A stretch of 64,000 nt of DNA from Limnohabitans sp. (GCA_018882835.1 VERE01000001.1:1-64000); one strand, 5' to 3'. Counted from the first letter of the stretch, positions 24,781 to 36,612 are shown. Notes: generated by a model not told the origin, from the sequence alone. Program-made: numbers and translations.

Positions 24781-25575
24781 TCAGCGCACAATGCCGCGCT
24801 CGGCGGAAACCTTGCCCAGGAAATCCAGCATCATTTGCACATCAGGCGCTGCCTCAGGCGTTTCAGACGAGATATCAGCGATCTGAGCTTGCGCCTGGGC
24901 GAGCGTCAGCCCTTCACGGTACAAGGCCTTGTGCATGGCCTTGACAGCACGCACACGCTCGGCGGAAAAACCACGCCGCTTCAAGCCCTCGAAATTCATC
25001 GAGCGTGCCTGCGCCGGTTGCCCCTGGCACATGACAAAAGGGGGCAGGTCGGCAAACAACAAGGAGTTCATGGCGGTGAAGCTGTGCGCCCCCAGCCGAC
25101 AGAACTGATGAACCACGGTAAAGCCCCCTAGTATGACCCAGTCACCCACGTGCACATGCCCGGCCAGTTGAGCGCTGTTGGCAAAGATGGTGTGGTTGCC
25201 CACCTGGCAATCATGCGCCAAATGCACATAGGCCATGATCCAGTTGTCATTGCCCACCCGTGTCACGCCCGCATCGCTGGCCGTTCCAATGTTGAAGGTG
25301 CAAAACTCGCGAATGGTGTTGCGGTCGCCAATGTGCAACTCGCAGGGCTCGCCTGCGTATTTTTTATCTTGCGGCACAGCACCCAGCGAATTGAATTGAA
25401 AGATCTGGTTGTCACGGCCAATGGTGGTGTGGCCCTCGATCACGCAATGGGCGCCAATCCTGGTGCCGGCGCCAACGCGCACATGGGGTCCAATCACGGC
25501 ATACGGTCCGACCGACACCGTGCTATCGAGTTGGGCCGCAGGATCGATCACCGCGGTTGGGTGGATCAGGCTCAT
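24781..25575 (-). CDS. lpxA: UDP-N-acetylglucosamine acyltransferase
   Basis: [32 protein letters not shown] hexapeptide repeats, [10 protein letters not shown]. Confidence 0.97.
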   Translation of the reverse strand: MSLIHPTAVIDPAAQLDSTVSVGPYAVIGPHVRVGAGTRIGAHCVIEGHTTIGRDNQIFQFNSLGAVPQDKKYAGEPCELHIGDRNTIREFCTFNIGTASDAGVTRVGNDNWIMAYVHLAHDCQVGNHTIFANSAQLAGHVHVGDWVILGGFTVVHQFCRLGAHSFTAMNSLLFADLPPFVMCQGQPAQARSMNFEGLKRRGFSAERVRAVKAMHKALYREGLTLAQAQAQIADISSETPEAAPDVQMMLDFLGKVSAERGIVR

Positions 25576-25585
25576 GGCAAGCGCC

Positions 25586-26029
25586 TCAGGCAATGGTCCG
25601 CATGGTACACATCAACTCGGCTTCGGTGGCCACGTCGGAGCCCACCAATGCGCGCGCCTTGAATTTGAAAATGCCGGCCTTCATGCGATCCAGCGACACT
25701 TCCAGAATCAGTTGATCCCCCGGCTCCACAGGCCGCTTGAATCGGGCGCCGTCGATGCCGGCAAAGTAATAAACGGTTTTGTCATCCGGCGAAGTGCCCA
25801 GCGTGTCAAAAGCCAACAAAGCGGCGGCCTGGGCCAGCGCTTCCAACATCAGCACCCCTGGCATCACCGGGCGATGCGGAAAATGGCCCGTGAAAAAAGG
25901 CTCGTTGATGGAAACGTTTTTCAAGGCGCGAATGCTCTTGCCTTTTTCAATTTCCAACACGCGGTCGACCAGCAAGATGGGATAACGGTGCGGCAATTGC
26001 TTGAGAATTTGATGGATGTCCATGCTCAT
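25586..26029 (-). CDS. fabZ: 3-hydroxyacyl-[ACP] dehydratase FabZ
   Basis: [43 protein letters not shown]. Confidence 0.97.
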   Translation of the reverse strand: MSMDIHQILKQLPHRYPILLVDRVLEIEKGKSIRALKNVSINEPFFTGHFPHRPVMPGVLMLEALAQAAALLAFDTLGTSPDDKTVYYFAGIDGARFKRPVEPGDQLILEVSLDRMKAGIFKFKARALVGSDVATEAELMCTMRTIA

Positions 26030-27012
26030 GTCGGGGGTCCTGTGAGGGCCTGTTCCAAGGCCCGGATACGGTCTCTTAATCGGTGAAGTTGGCGCAGCGT
26101 GGCAGCGTTTTTCTCCCAGGAGGCATTGTCGTCGATTGGAAAAACACCGCTGTACTGTCCCGGCTTCAAAATCGAGCGCATCACCACCGAGGCAGCAGAC
26201 ACGTGCACATGGTCGACCAGGCTCAGATGGCCCAGCACCACGGCACCGCCACCGACCGTGCAATAAGCGCCAATGCGGGCGCTTCCCGCGACGCCCACGC
26301 AACCTGCCATGGCGGTATGGGCGCCTACATGGACGTTGTGACCAATTTGCACGAGGTTGTCCAGCTTCACACCGTTTTCCAGGACCGTGTCGTCCAATGC
26401 GCCGCGGTCAATGCAGGAATTGGCGCCAATCTCTACATCGTCGCCGATGCGGACCGCGCCCAGTTGCTCAATCTTGACCCAGGTGCCTGCATCGGGCGCA
26501 AAGCCAAAGCCATCGGCACCAATCACCACACCAGAGTGAAGAATGCAACGTGCCCCGACGCGGCAGCCTTCCCCAACGGTCACACGAGATTTCAGCCAAC
26601 TGCCGGCACCAATGTGCGCATGGCGCTCGACCACACAGAGCGGGCCAATGCGTGCAGTGGGGTCAATGTGCGCAGACGGGTGAATCACCGCACTGGGATG
26701 AATGCGTGGCTCGTCGCTCGGAGCGGCTTGGGCACGCCACCATTGCGTCAGTCGGGCGAAGTAAAGATAAGGTTGATCGGCCACGATCCAGGCGCGCAAA
26801 TGGGCTTGCGCCTGCACCGCCTGGTCAGGCCCCACAATGACACAGGCCGCCTGTGTGGCGGCCAGTTGAGAGACATAGCGGGGGTTGCTGAGAAAGCTCA
26901 GCGATTGTGAACCGGCCGTGTCCAGTGGCGCCAAACGATCGATGGGCTGATCCGGGGAGCCATGCAGAACGCCCCCCAGTGCCTCGACAATCTGACCTAG
27001 ACGCAGGGACAC
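26026..27012 (-). CDS. lpxD: UDP-3-O-acylglucosamine N-acyltransferase
   Basis: Hexapeptide repeats, [42 protein letters not shown]. Confidence 0.97.
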   Translation of the reverse strand: MSLRLGQIVEALGGVLHGSPDQPIDRLAPLDTAGSQSLSFLSNPRYVSQLAATQAACVIVGPDQAVQAQAHLRAWIVADQPYLYFARLTQWWRAQAAPSDEPRIHPSAVIHPSAHIDPTARIGPLCVVERHAHIGAGSWLKSRVTVGEGCRVGARCILHSGVVIGADGFGFAPDAGTWVKIEQLGAVRIGDDVEIGANSCIDRGALDDTVLENGVKLDNLVQIGHNVHVGAHTAMAGCVGVAGSARIGAYCTVGGGAVVLGHLSLVDHVHVSAASVVMRSILKPGQYSGVFPIDDNASWEKNAATLRQLHRLRDRIRALEQALTGPPT

Positions 27013-27019
27013 ACCGGGC

Positions 27020-27529
27020 TTACTTGCTGGCGTTGATGGCCTTGATCACCTTCTCGGTGATGTCGTGCTTGGGATTGATGTAGACCGCCTCTTGCAGGAC
27101 CAGGTCATACTTCTCCGCCTCGGCCACTTGGCGAACCACCCGATTGGCACGCTCCAGCACTTGCTGGAACTCTTCATTTTTGCGCGTGTTCAGGTCTTCC
27201 TGAAACTCACGGCGCTTGCGTTGGAAGTCACGGTCCTGGTCGACCAACTGTTTTTGACGCTGATTGCGCTGTGTTTCCGAAAGGGTGGGCGCATCGCGCT
27301 CCAGTTTTTCAGAGGCCGTCTTGAGGGTGTTGCCCATGTCGACCAGTTCTTTTTCGCGACGGGCAAACTCTTGTTCCAGCTTGGCTTGCGCCTGCTTGGC
27401 GGTATTCGCCTCGCGGAAAATGCGGTCGGTGTTGACAAAACCCACCCGGAATTCTTGGGCATGGGCTGCCAGCGAGGTCACGCCTGCAAAAAGGCCAATG
27501 AGGATGGCGCGCAACATAGAGTTCATCAA
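27020..27529 (-). CDS. skp: OmpH/Skp-family periplasmic chaperone
   Basis: [15 protein letters not shown]…, coiled-coil 169 aa, between lpxD and bamA. Confidence 0.9.
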   Translation of the reverse strand: MMNSMLRAILIGLFAGVTSLAAHAQEFRVGFVNTDRIFREANTAKQAQAKLEQEFARREKELVDMGNTLKTASEKLERDAPTLSETQRNQRQKQLVDQDRDFQRKRREFQEDLNTRKNEEFQQVLERANRVVRQVAEAEKYDLVLQEAVYINPKHDITEKVIKAINASK

Positions 27530-29829
27530 AAGGACGTCCCGATTTGGAATTGCAATCTCTGGATTCTATCGCCAGAGACCTTGTGGGTGGGGTTGGCAAT
27601 GGCCAAGCGCAAAGGCCCCATCGGCGAAACCCAGCTGATGCCTGCGCCCACGGAGCTTCTCAGGTCGTTGAGGGTGAACTTGTCATTTTCACCAAAGACG
27701 TTACCGGCATCGTAAAAACCATAAAGGCGAAGCGTTCTGTCATTGCCCGCCCCAGGAAAAGGCGCAAAGACCTCGGCATTCATCACAATTTTCTTGGTGC
27801 CGCCGACCACCAGGCCCGTGATGTCACGCGGGCCCAACGACCCCTGATCGAAGCCACGCACAGAGCCCAGACCCCCGACGAAATAGTTCTTGAAAATGGG
27901 GTATGGATGCCCGGAAAGGCCCTTCCCATAGCCAATTTCACCATTCAGGGCAAAGCTGTACTGTTTGCTGATGGGGAAATACTGCTGGTATTGCGCGCCT
28001 GAGCGTGTGTAATGGGTGTCACCAGCCAGCGCCAAGTCGGAGTAAACACGCGACATGACGCCGCGCGTGGGCACCATGACGCTGTCACGGCTGTCCCTGG
28101 TCCAGCCAAAGGTCAGAGGCAGGCTGGCAGAGGTGTACCCAAACCGCTCTGCATAGTCCAGGTAGGCCGCCGGGATACTGGTGCCAGGCTTGATGGTGGT
28201 TTGCTCTGCCGCGACACCCACCACAATGCGATCCAGCTCGCTGAACGGAATGCCAAAACGCAAGCCTAAGCCAGAAGTCACCAGTCGGTAATTACCCGCC
28301 TGCTCGATGTAAGGACGGCTGGACCGGTGGTACAGATCGTAAGTCCGGGAGACACCATCTGCGGTGAAATAGGGGTCGGTGGTGTTGATTGAAAAAATCT
28401 GGTTGTATTTGCTGGTGCTCACTTGGGCACCCAAATAATTGCCGCTGCCAAAAATATTGTCCTGCTGAATGCCAAACGTCAGGAACAGCTTCTCAAAAGA
28501 AGAGTAGCCAGCGCCCAGCTGCAGTGAGCCCGTTGGCTTTTCCGCAACGTTGATGACCAGGTCTACTTGATCGGGCGCCCCAGGGACCTCTTGTGTGTCA
28601 ACGGTGACTTCCTTGAAGTAGCCCAGGCGCTCGATACGGTCGCGCGACAAGCGGATGCGATCGCCGTCGTACCAGGCCGACTCCATTTGTCGCATCTCGC
28701 GCCGAATGATTTCGTCTCGCGTGCGCGAGTTCCCAGCCACATTGATGCGACGTACGTAGGCGCGGCGTGAGGGCTCGGCTTGCAACACCACGCTGACCTG
28801 GTTGGTGGCCCGATCGATGTCGGGGCGCGGCTCTACGCGCGCAAAGGCAAAGCCAAAATTACCAAAGTATTCTGTGAACGATTTGACCGTTTGGGCCACG
28901 TCGTTAGCGTTGTAGGTCTGACCAGGCTTGATGGTGATGAGCGATTTGAATTCGTCGTCTCGGCCAAGGAAGTAACCCTCAAGCTTGACGGAAGACACTA
29001 CAAAACGCTGACCTTCGGTGACATTGATCGTGACCGAGATGTCTTGCCGGTTGGGCGAAATGGAAACTTGGGTTGAGTCGATTCTGAACTCCAGGTAGCC
29101 CCTGGACAAATAAAACGAGCGCAGTGTTTCCAGGTCTGCGTTCAGCTTGTTGCGCGCATAGCGGTCTGTTTTGGTGTACCAACTGAGCCAGTTGCCCGTG
29201 TTCAAATCCAATTGGTCACGCAGGGTGGACTCGGAAAAGGCCTTGTTGCCAACAATCTTGATTTCCTTGATCTTGGCCACATCCCCCTCCACCACGTTGA
29301 AGCTGAGGTTGACGCGGTTGCGGTCAATCGGGGTGATGGTGGTGATGATTTCTGCGCCATACAAACTGCGGTTGATGTATTGGCGCTTGAGTTCTTGCTC
29401 GGCACGATCGGCCAGCGCTTTGTCAAAAGCCCGGCCTTCCGACAGGCCAATGTCTCGCAGAGCCTTTTTCAGCGTGTCTTTCTCGAACTCTTTGGTGCCG
29501 ATGAAGTCGACACCCGCAATCACGGGACGCTCCTCGACCACCACCACCAGCACATTGCCATTGACCTCGATGCGAACATCTTTGAAAAGTCCCAGGGCAA
29601 ACAAACCCCGGATGGCTGCCGTGCCCTTTTCGTCCGTGTAGGTGTCTCCCACTCGAAAGGGCAACGAGGCAAAGACCGTGCCGGGCTCAACCCGCTGCAG
29701 ACCTTCGACGCGAATGTCTCGCATTTGGAAAGGCTCAATCGCCCACGCCAAATTACAGGTCAAGGCACCCAGTGCCAGCCACTTGGCGACCTTGAGGAAA
29801 AGTTGGCGAATGGTGTGATTCATGGGCAA
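27526..29829 (-). CDS. bamA: Outer membrane assembly factor BamA
   Basis: POTRA repeats (IRVEGLQRVEPGTVFASLPFRVGD), VRGFDQGSLGPRD, terminal FQIGTSF. Confidence 0.97.
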   Translation of the reverse strand: MPMNHTIRQLFLKVAKWLALGALTCNLAWAIEPFQMRDIRVEGLQRVEPGTVFASLPFRVGDTYTDEKGTAAIRGLFALGLFKDVRIEVNGNVLVVVVEERPVIAGVDFIGTKEFEKDTLKKALRDIGLSEGRAFDKALADRAEQELKRQYINRSLYGAEIITTITPIDRNRVNLSFNVVEGDVAKIKEIKIVGNKAFSESTLRDQLDLNTGNWLSWYTKTDRYARNKLNADLETLRSFYLSRGYLEFRIDSTQVSISPNRQDISVTINVTEGQRFVVSSVKLEGYFLGRDDEFKSLITIKPGQTYNANDVAQTVKSFTEYFGNFGFAFARVEPRPDIDRATNQVSVVLQAEPSRRAYVRRINVAGNSRTRDEIIRREMRQMESAWYDGDRIRLSRDRIERLGYFKEVTVDTQEVPGAPDQVDLVINVAEKPTGSLQLGAGYSSFEKLFLTFGIQQDNIFGSGNYLGAQVSTSKYNQIFSINTTDPYFTADGVSRTYDLYHRSSRPYIEQAGNYRLVTSGLGLRFGIPFSELDRIVVGVAAEQTTIKPGTSIPAAYLDYAERFGYTSASLPLTFGWTRDSRDSVMVPTRGVMSRVYSDLALAGDTHYTRSGAQYQQYFPISKQYSFALNGEIGYGKGLSGHPYPIFKNYFVGGLGSVRGFDQGSLGPRDITGLVVGGTKKIVMNAEVFAPFPGAGNDRTLRLYGFYDAGNVFGENDKFTLNDLRSSVGAGISWVSPMGPLRLAIANPTHKVSGDRIQRLQFQIGTSF

Positions 29830-29855
29830 AGTGTGTGTCCGTTAAACGACGGGGA

Positions 29856-31247
29856 TCACCCGCCCTCCAGCCAGCGCAGAAGGTCATTTCGCAAGGCAAG
29901 CGCCATCAGCAACAGCACGAAAGCCGTTCCCAAGCGCTGCAACCCTACTGTCCACGCCAAAGAAGGACGTTTCCTCGTCAATCCTTCCCAAAGATAATAC
30001 ATCAGGTGGCCCCCATCAAGGACGGGAACAGGCAGCAAATTCAAGACGCCCAGGCTGATGCTGACCAGGGCCAGATAGTTCAAAAAGGCAGCCAGACCCA
30101 GTTGGGCAGACTTGCCTGCATATTCGGCCATGGTCAGCGGCCCGCTGAGATGGCGCAGTGAGGCCTCGCCAATCAACATCTTGCCCAGGGTTCTCAAGGT
30201 CAGCCATGACAGCTCCCAGGTTCGTTGCGCCCCTTTGACCCAACCACCGACAAAATCTTGCTGAACCCAAACCTTGGCCGGCGCCTCACCAATCATGGCA
30301 TCCACTCGCCCGATGACCTGACCTTCGACTTGCACCCGTCGCGGCTGCACTTCAATCAACAGCACCCCAAATTGGCCGCGACGAGAAACTTCCCACACCT
30401 GGTGACCCGTTGCGCTGGCCTCGCCTTGCACGCTTTGTCGAATCAGGGCTCTTAAATGCTGGGCATCCTGAACTGTTCGGCCCTGGATTTTCAGGACTTG
30501 GTCACCCCGCCGCAAGCCCGCCTGCTGGGCCACACCCCCCGCGACGAGCTCTCCCAAAACAGGCGCCGTCCAGGGGCCTTGCAGGCCCAGCTCGCGCCAC
30601 CAAGCCGGTTCGTCGACGGGCTGGGTCATTTGAGAGAAGTCCAGCGTGACATCACGGGTTTCTTGATCGCTGCGGGCGCTCACCTCCAGCGTGATCTGGC
30701 CACCCTCCTGCCCCTGCTGCAACAGCCACCAACGCAAATCCTCATAGGACACCACCTCTTTGGGATCATGACCTTCCCTGATTGCCCGCAACACTTGATC
30801 ACCGCTTTGCAAGCCTGCCCGCTGCGCCAGGGAATCCGCGGCAGGCATCGCCAAAACGGCCTTGTTTTCCCATTGGCCCCACCACGCCAGTCCCGACAGC
30901 AGCACGATGGCCAACAACAGGTTCGCCAAGGGGCCGGCCGCCACAATCGCAATGCGTGAGCGCAAAGGTTGTCGGTTGAAGGCCGCAGGAAGGTCCGCGG
31001 CTGCCACCTCGCCATCTGACTCATCCAGCATCTGGACATAGCCGCCCAGGGGAATGAGGCCGATGACGAATTCTGTGTCTTGCCCTGCCCTGGGTTGGGC
31101 GGCGCGCCAGGAGAAAATCGGGCGGCCAAAGCCTATCGAAAAGCGCAGCACTTTGACGCCACAAGCCACTGCCACACGGTAATGGCCGTATTCATGCAGG
31201 GTGATCAGCACACCCAGGGTGAACAAAAAGGCAAGCAAGGTCAACAT
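29856..31247 (-). CDS. rseP: RIP metalloprotease RseP
   Basis: HEYGHY, two PDZ regions, LGVLNLLPVPVLDGGHL. Confidence 0.96.
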   Translation of the reverse strand: MLTLLAFLFTLGVLITLHEYGHYRVAVACGVKVLRFSIGFGRPIFSWRAAQPRAGQDTEFVIGLIPLGGYVQMLDESDGEVAAADLPAAFNRQPLRSRIAIVAAGPLANLLLAIVLLSGLAWWGQWENKAVLAMPAADSLAQRAGLQSGDQVLRAIREGHDPKEVVSYEDLRWWLLQQGQEGGQITLEVSARSDQETRDVTLDFSQMTQPVDEPAWWRELGLQGPWTAPVLGELVAGGVAQQAGLRRGDQVLKIQGRTVQDAQHLRALIRQSVQGEASATGHQVWEVSRRGQFGVLLIEVQPRRVQVEGQVIGRVDAMIGEAPAKVWVQQDFVGGWVKGAQRTWELSWLTLRTLGKMLIGEASLRHLSGPLTMAEYAGKSAQLGLAAFLNYLALVSISLGVLNLLPVPVLDGGHLMYYLWEGLTRKRPSLAWTVGLQRLGTAFVLLLMALALRNDLLRWLEGG

Positions 31248-31259
31248 CAGCTGATGCCT

Positions 31260-32450
31260 TCAGCGCATACCGCGCGAGATGATGTCTTGCGCTGCGGCGC
31301 GCGCTTGCGCGTCGATGGCCAGCAAATCTTCAAGCGAGCGGGGTGCGGCAGGCAGGAAAGCGTTCAATGTCGCCAGGTTCAGTGCATGAATCTGGTCAAA
31401 CCGGATGCGACGCTCCAAAAAAGCGGCCACAGCAATTTCATTGGCAGCATTCAATACGGCGGTGGTACCTGAGGGTGCAGCCAAGGCCTCCCATGCCAAG
31501 CGCAAGCCTGGAAAGCGCTCGGCATGGCCATGGTCATCCAGCGCCTCGAAGGTCATGGCGGACAAGGCATGGAAATCCAGTGCCTGGGCCCCGGAGTTCA
31601 TGCGCTCAGGCCAGGACAGGCCATAGGCAATGGGCACCCGCATGTCAGGCGTGCCCAGTTGCGCCACGACCGAGGCATCGCGGTATTGCACCATGGAATG
31701 AATCACGCTTTGCGGATGAATCACCACGGACAGCCGATCGCCTGGCAAGCCAAAGAGGTAACGCGCTTCAATGACCTCGAGCGCTTTGTTCATCATGGTG
31801 GCCGAATCCACCGAAATTTTCCGTCCCATGACCCAATTGGGGTGGGCGCAAGCCTCTTCAGGCGTTACATCTTTCAAGGTGGCGACTGCTCGGGAACGGA
31901 AAGGACCGCCGGAGGCCGTCAGGATGATTTTGTCGACCCGCGCATTCCAGGTGGTGGGGTCCTCTGGCAGCGACTGAAAAATAGCCGAGTGCTCGCTGTC
32001 AATCGGCAACAAGGTCGCACCGCCCTCACGCACTGCTTGCAAAAAAACCTCGGCACCGACCACCAAGGCTTCCTTGTTGGCCAAGAGCAGGCGCTTGCCA
32101 GCGCGCGCGGCAGCCAGGCAGGGCGACAAACCCGCCGCACCCACAATGGCGGCCATCACGGCATCGACCTCTGGCAGCGACGCCACCTCATCCAGGGCGG
32201 CGGCGCCCGACATCACCTGGACAGGGAGGCCTTCGGCTCTGATTTTGTCTTGCAGCACGCGGGCGGGGGCTTCATGAGCCATCACCACATAGCGGGGCTT
32301 GAACTGCTGGCACTGTGCCCACATCAGGTCGACCTGCTGTGCGCCGGTGAGCGCCACCACTTCAAACTTGTCGGCATGGCGGGCCACCACGTCCAGCGTG
32401 TTGGTGCCAATGGAACCCGTGGAGCCGAGGATGGTGAGACGTTGCTTCAT
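31260..32450 (-). CDS. dxr: 1-deoxy-D-xylulose 5-phosphate reductoisomerase
   Basis: LTILGSTGSIGTNTLDV, LLANKEALVVG, LPIDSEHSAIFQ. Confidence 0.98.
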   Translation of the reverse strand: MKQRLTILGSTGSIGTNTLDVVARHADKFEVVALTGAQQVDLMWAQCQQFKPRYVVMAHEAPARVLQDKIRAEGLPVQVMSGAAALDEVASLPEVDAVMAAIVGAAGLSPCLAAARAGKRLLLANKEALVVGAEVFLQAVREGGATLLPIDSEHSAIFQSLPEDPTTWNARVDKIILTASGGPFRSRAVATLKDVTPEEACAHPNWVMGRKISVDSATMMNKALEVIEARYLFGLPGDRLSVVIHPQSVIHSMVQYRDASVVAQLGTPDMRVPIAYGLSWPERMNSGAQALDFHALSAMTFEALDDHGHAERFPGLRLAWEALAAPSGTTAVLNAANEIAVAAFLERRIRFDQIHALNLATLNAFLPAAPRSLEDLLAIDAQARAAAQDIISRGMR

Positions 32451-32451
32451 G

Positions 32452-33285
32452 TCAACTCAATGCCAGCATCATGGCCAATGGCAAAGTGGGCAATAAGGCA
32501 TCCACGCGGTCCAGAACGCCGCCATGGCCCGGAAGCAAATGACTGCTGTCCTTGACACCGGCGCTGCGCTTGACCAAGGACTCGACCAAGTCGCCCACCA
32601 CGCTCATCACCGTCAGGAACAACAGGCCCAACAAGCCCCCGAACCACCCCAGATGAAGCAAGTGGGTGTAAAGGCTGGGGGCTTCCAGGAACCAGCGCTG
32701 GTCAGCCGCAATCCAGGCCAGCGCCAGCATGAGCACCCCCAACATGCCGCCATACACACCCTCCCAACTCTTGCCAGGACTGATGCCGGGCGCCAGCTTG
32801 CGACGGCCAAACGCGCGACCGGCAAAGTAGGCAGCGACGTCGGCCATCCAGACCAGAAGCAACATGGAGAGCAAGAAATTGCTGCCCATCACCTTGGCTT
32901 GAAACACTGCCAGCCAGGTCAGCCACAGGGCCAGCACACCCGCCACGCACCGCAGGGCGCGTGGAATCAGAGGCCAGCCCGCCACGCCCTGGCGCAACAG
33001 CCAGGCGCCAGCCAGTACCCAGCAGCCACCGGCAATTTGCCAAAGCAACAACGAAGGCTGCCATGGCCAACCCTGAGCCCAGCTCAGGACACACAAAGCC
33101 AGACAAGCCAGGGCCAAGCCCATGGCGGATTTGAAATCAAGCTGGTTGAGGCGACCCCATTCCCAAGCGCCCGCCGCAATGAGCAGCAAGGTCAAGCCTG
33201 CCAAGGGCTCGGGTGTCGCGTGAAACAACGCCGGCAACAGCAACGCCACCAGAATCAGGGCTGTGATGACGCGTTGCCGCAGCAT
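32452..33285 (-). CDS. cdsA: Phosphatidate cytidylyltransferase
   Basis: ISPGKSWEGVYGG, GDLVESLVKRSAGVKDSSHLLPGHGGVLDRVD. Confidence 0.97.
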   Translation of the reverse strand: MLRQRVITALILVALLLPALFHATPEPLAGLTLLLIAAGAWEWGRLNQLDFKSAMGLALACLALCVLSWAQGWPWQPSLLLWQIAGGCWVLAGAWLLRQGVAGWPLIPRALRCVAGVLALWLTWLAVFQAKVMGSNFLLSMLLLVWMADVAAYFAGRAFGRRKLAPGISPGKSWEGVYGGMLGVLMLALAWIAADQRWFLEAPSLYTHLLHLGWFGGLLGLLFLTVMSVVGDLVESLVKRSAGVKDSSHLLPGHGGVLDRVDALLPTLPLAMMLALS

Positions 33286-33299
33286 GCGGGTCTGTCCGT

Positions 33300-33860
33300 T
33301 CAGACGGCCAGAATCTCTTGCTCTTTCGCCGCAATGACCTTGTCGATCTCGGCGATGTGCTTGTCGGTGGCTTTTTGGATATCGGCTTCGGCGCGCTTTT
33401 GGTCGTCTTCGGAGGCCAGCTTGTCCTTCACCAGTTTCTTGACCGCTTCGTTGGCGTCACGGCGCAAGTTGCGAACGGCAATCTTGGCGTTCTCTCCTTC
33501 GTTGCGAACCACTTTGGTGAGCTCCTTGCGGCGCTCTTCGGACATGGGCGGCATGGGCACGCGAATGAGCTCGCCCATGGACGAGGGATTCAGGCCGAGG
33601 TCGCTATCGCGAATGGCTTTTTCGATTTTGGGGCCCATGCCCTTTTCCCAAGGCTGCACGCTGATGGTGCGGGCGTCGAGCAAAGACACATTGGCCACCT
33701 GCCCAATCGGCGTGGGGTTGCCGTAGTAATCGACCATCACGGAATCCAGCAGCGAGGGATTGGCACGACCCGTGCGAATCTTGCTCAAGTGCTGCCCCAA
33801 AGCAGCAATCGACTGGTTCATCTTGTTATCAGTGTTCTTTTTAATGTCAGCAATGCTCAT
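33300..33860 (-). CDS. frr: Ribosome recycling factor
   Basis: [40 protein letters not shown]. Confidence 0.98.
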   Translation of the reverse strand: MSIADIKKNTDNKMNQSIAALGQHLSKIRTGRANPSLLDSVMVDYYGNPTPIGQVANVSLLDARTISVQPWEKGMGPKIEKAIRDSDLGLNPSSMGELIRVPMPPMSEERRKELTKVVRNEGENAKIAVRNLRRDANEAVKKLVKDKLASEDDQKRAEADIQKATDKHIAEIDKVIAAKEQEILAV

Positions 33861-33890
33861 GTCATTCTCCAGTGTGACGGTATCTAAAGC

Positions 33891-34613
33891 TCAGGCGTAC
33901 ACCAGGGTGCCTTCGTCCTCGCCCATCACCACGCGCTTGAGGGCGCCATTTTTGAAAATCGAAAACACTTTGATCGGCAACTTCTGGTCGCGGCACAGCG
34001 CAAATGCCGTGGCGTCCATGATGCCCAGGTTTTGCCGAATGGCTTCGTCAAAACTGATTTTTTCGTACCGCGTGGCATGCGGGTCTTTCTTGGGGTCGGC
34101 GGTGTAGACGCCATCGACTTTGGTGGCCTTGAGCACCATCTCGGCACCGATTTCCGCGCCGCGCAACGCAGCGGCCGTGTCGGTGGTGAAGAAGGGGTTG
34201 CCCGTGCCCGCAGCAAAGATGACCACTTTGCCTTCTTCGAGGTACTGCAGGGCTTTGGGGCGAACATAAGGCTCGACCACTTGCTCGATGCCAATCGCTG
34301 ACATCACGCGCGCGGTCAGGCCGGCTTTGTTCATGGTGTCGGCCAGGGCCAGGGCGTTCATGACTGTGGCCAGCATGCCCATGTAATCGGCGGTCGCACG
34401 GTCCATGCCGACCGATCCGCCTGCAACGCCACGGAAAATATTGCCACCACCAATCACGACAGCCACTTCAACGCCCAAACGGGTGACCTCGGCCACCTCT
34501 TCGACCATGCGCACAATGGTTGCGCGGTTGATGCCAAAGGCATCGTCGCCCATCAAGGCCTCACCCGACAGCTTGAGCAAAATGCGCTTGTGGGCTGGCT
34601 GGCGATCGGTCAT
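33891..34613 (-). CDS. pyrH: Uridylate kinase
   Basis: [40 protein letters not shown]. Confidence 0.98.
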   Translation of the reverse strand: MTDRQPAHKRILLKLSGEALMGDDAFGINRATIVRMVEEVAEVTRLGVEVAVVIGGGNIFRGVAGGSVGMDRATADYMGMLATVMNALALADTMNKAGLTARVMSAIGIEQVVEPYVRPKALQYLEEGKVVIFAAGTGNPFFTTDTAAALRGAEIGAEMVLKATKVDGVYTADPKKDPHATRYEKISFDEAIRQNLGIMDATAFALCRDQKLPIKVFSIFKNGALKRVVMGEDEGTLVYA

Positions 34614-34672
34614 GGCTGGGGCTCCTTGTGATTCAGTGAAGTGTAGCGTTTTAGAGGGCTTCAGATAAGAAA

Positions 34673-34692
34673 AAGGGGACCGAAGTCCCCTT
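34673..34692 (-). terminator. Hairpin terminator after tsf
   Basis: AAGGGGAC-ttcg-GTCCCCTT then TTTC in the minus direction. Confidence 0.75.
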
Positions 34693-34699
34693 GTGTGGC

Positions 34700-35593
34700 T
34701 CAGGCCGTTTGCCGTGCTGCGGCAACCTGGGCGGCCACCTCGGCGGCAAAGTCATCGACCTTCTTCTCGATGCCCTCGCCCACCACGTAAAGCGTGAACG
34801 CCTTGACGTTGGTGCCAGCGGCCTTGAGCATCTGCTCAACGGTCTGCTTGTCGTTCTTGACAAAAGGCTGGTTGAACAGCGATACCTCTTTGAGGTACTT
34901 CTGCACCGAGCCTTCGATCATCTTGGCAGCGATGTCTGCGGGCTTGCCCGATTCGGCCGCTTTGGCGGTGGCCACAGAGCGCTCTTTCTCGATCAATTCG
35001 GCAGGCACATCGGCACTGGTCAGGGCCACGGGTTTCATGGCGGCAACGTGCATGGCAACATCGCGGGCAGCAGCCTCCTGGCCGTCAAACTCCACCACCA
35101 CGCCGATGCGGGTGCCGTGCAAGTAGGAGGTCAGGTGGTTGGCGCCGCTGAAATATTTGAAGCGGCGGAAGCTCATGTTTTCGCCAATTTTGCCAATCAG
35201 GCCTTTGCGAACGTCTTCCAGCGTGGGGCCAAAGCTGTCCTGGCTGTAAGACAGGGCGCCCAGGGCTTCGATGCTGGCAGGGTTGTGCTTGGCCACCAGT
35301 TCGGCAGCGGCACGGGCCATGGCCAGGAAGCTGTCGTTCTTGGTCACAAAGTCGGTTTCGCAGTTGACTTCGATCAGGGCGCCGGTGGTGCCGTTGATGA
35401 AGCTGGCGACCACGCCTTCAGCGGTCACGCGCGCAGCGGCTTTGCCAGCCTTGCTGCCGAGCTTGACGCGCAGCAGCTCTTCGGCCTTGGCCATGTCGCC
35501 ATCGGACTCGGTCAGGGCTTTCTTGCACTCCATCATGGGGGCATCGGTCTTGGCGCGCAGTTCGGCGACCATGCTAGCGGTAATTGCAGCCAT
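34700..35593 (-). CDS. tsf: Elongation factor Ts
   Basis: [42 protein letters not shown]. Confidence 0.98.
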   Translation of the reverse strand: MAAITASMVAELRAKTDAPMMECKKALTESDGDMAKAEELLRVKLGSKAGKAAARVTAEGVVASFINGTTGALIEVNCETDFVTKNDSFLAMARAAAELVAKHNPASIEALGALSYSQDSFGPTLEDVRKGLIGKIGENMSFRRFKYFSGANHLTSYLHGTRIGVVVEFDGQEAAARDVAMHVAAMKPVALTSADVPAELIEKERSVATAKAAESGKPADIAAKMIEGSVQKYLKEVSLFNQPFVKNDKQTVEQMLKAAGTNVKAFTLYVVGEGIEKKVDDFAAEVAAQVAAARQTA

Positions 35594-35653
35594 TTGTATT
35601 CTCCGTAATCAGTTCAATCGGGTTGTGTTCAGCAAGATTCGGTTTCAGTCGCG

Positions 35654-35677
35654 AAAAAGGGGCTTCACAAGCCCCTT
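35654..35677 (-). terminator. Intergenic hairpin between rpsB and tsf (possible attenuator)
   Basis: AAGGGGCTTgtgAAGCCCCTTTTTC in the minus direction. Confidence 0.6.
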
Positions 35678-35699
35678 GGACGCTGACGCGACGCGGGAA

Positions 35700-36452
35700 T
35701 CAGGCGGCAGCGCCGTCTTCCACTTCAACGAACTCGTCGTTGCCTTCGGCCACGGCCTTGACCACGTCGTTGACCGCATTGGCACGGCCTTCGAGGATAG
35801 CGTCGGCAATGCCACGGGCGTAGAGGGTGACAGCCTTGGAGGAGTCATCGTTGCCGGGAATGACATAGTCGATGCCTTCGGGCGAGTGGTTGGAGTCGAC
35901 AACGCCGATCAGGGGAATACCCAGCTTCTTGGCTTCCGCCACGGCAATCTTGTGGTAACCCACGTCGATCACGAAGATCGCGTCGGGCAGAGTGGCCATG
36001 TCCTGGATGCCGCCAATGTCTTTTTCCAGCTTTTCGATTTCACGGGTGAACATCAGCTGTTCTTTTTTGGACAGGCTGTCCAAGCCCGCTTCTTGCTGGG
36101 CCTTCATGTCCTTCAAGCGCTTGATCGAGGTCTTGACGGTTTTGAAATTGGTCAGCATGCCGCCGAGCCAGCGCTGCTCGACGAAGGGCACGCCGGCACG
36201 ACGGGCTTCAGCGGCCACGATGTCGCGCGCCTGGCGCTTGGTGCCCACCATCAGGATGGTGCCGCGGTTGGCCGACAACTGCTTGGCAAACTTCACTGCT
36301 TCCAAATACATGGGCAGTGTTTTTTCCAGGTTGATGATGTGAATTTTGTTGCGATGGCCGAAGATGAACGGGGACATCTTGGGGTTCCAGAAGCGGGTTT
36401 GGTGGCCAAAGTGCACACCGGCTTCCAGCATTTCGCGCATGGTCGTGGACAT
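35700..36452 (-). CDS. rpsB: 30S ribosomal protein S2
   Basis: [28 protein letters not shown]. Confidence 0.98.
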   Translation of the reverse strand: MSTTMREMLEAGVHFGHQTRFWNPKMSPFIFGHRNKIHIINLEKTLPMYLEAVKFAKQLSANRGTILMVGTKRQARDIVAAEARRAGVPFVEQRWLGGMLTNFKTVKTSIKRLKDMKAQQEAGLDSLSKKEQLMFTREIEKLEKDIGGIQDMATLPDAIFVIDVGYHKIAVAEAKKLGIPLIGVVDSNHSPEGIDYVIPGNDDSSKAVTLYARGIADAILEGRANAVNDVVKAVAEGNDEFVEVEDGAAA

Positions 36453-36612
36453 AAAGTACTCCGAAGGTTGGGTCTAAAATCCAGTTCGAGATCGGCATGC
36501 GGGCATGCCAACACCTTGAGGGAACTGGTTTGCGATTGAATTGCAGGATTTTTCCGCAAAACCCAAAGATTCTAACACACCCTATCAGACCCCAGAGCAC
36601 ACCCCTGCCACC

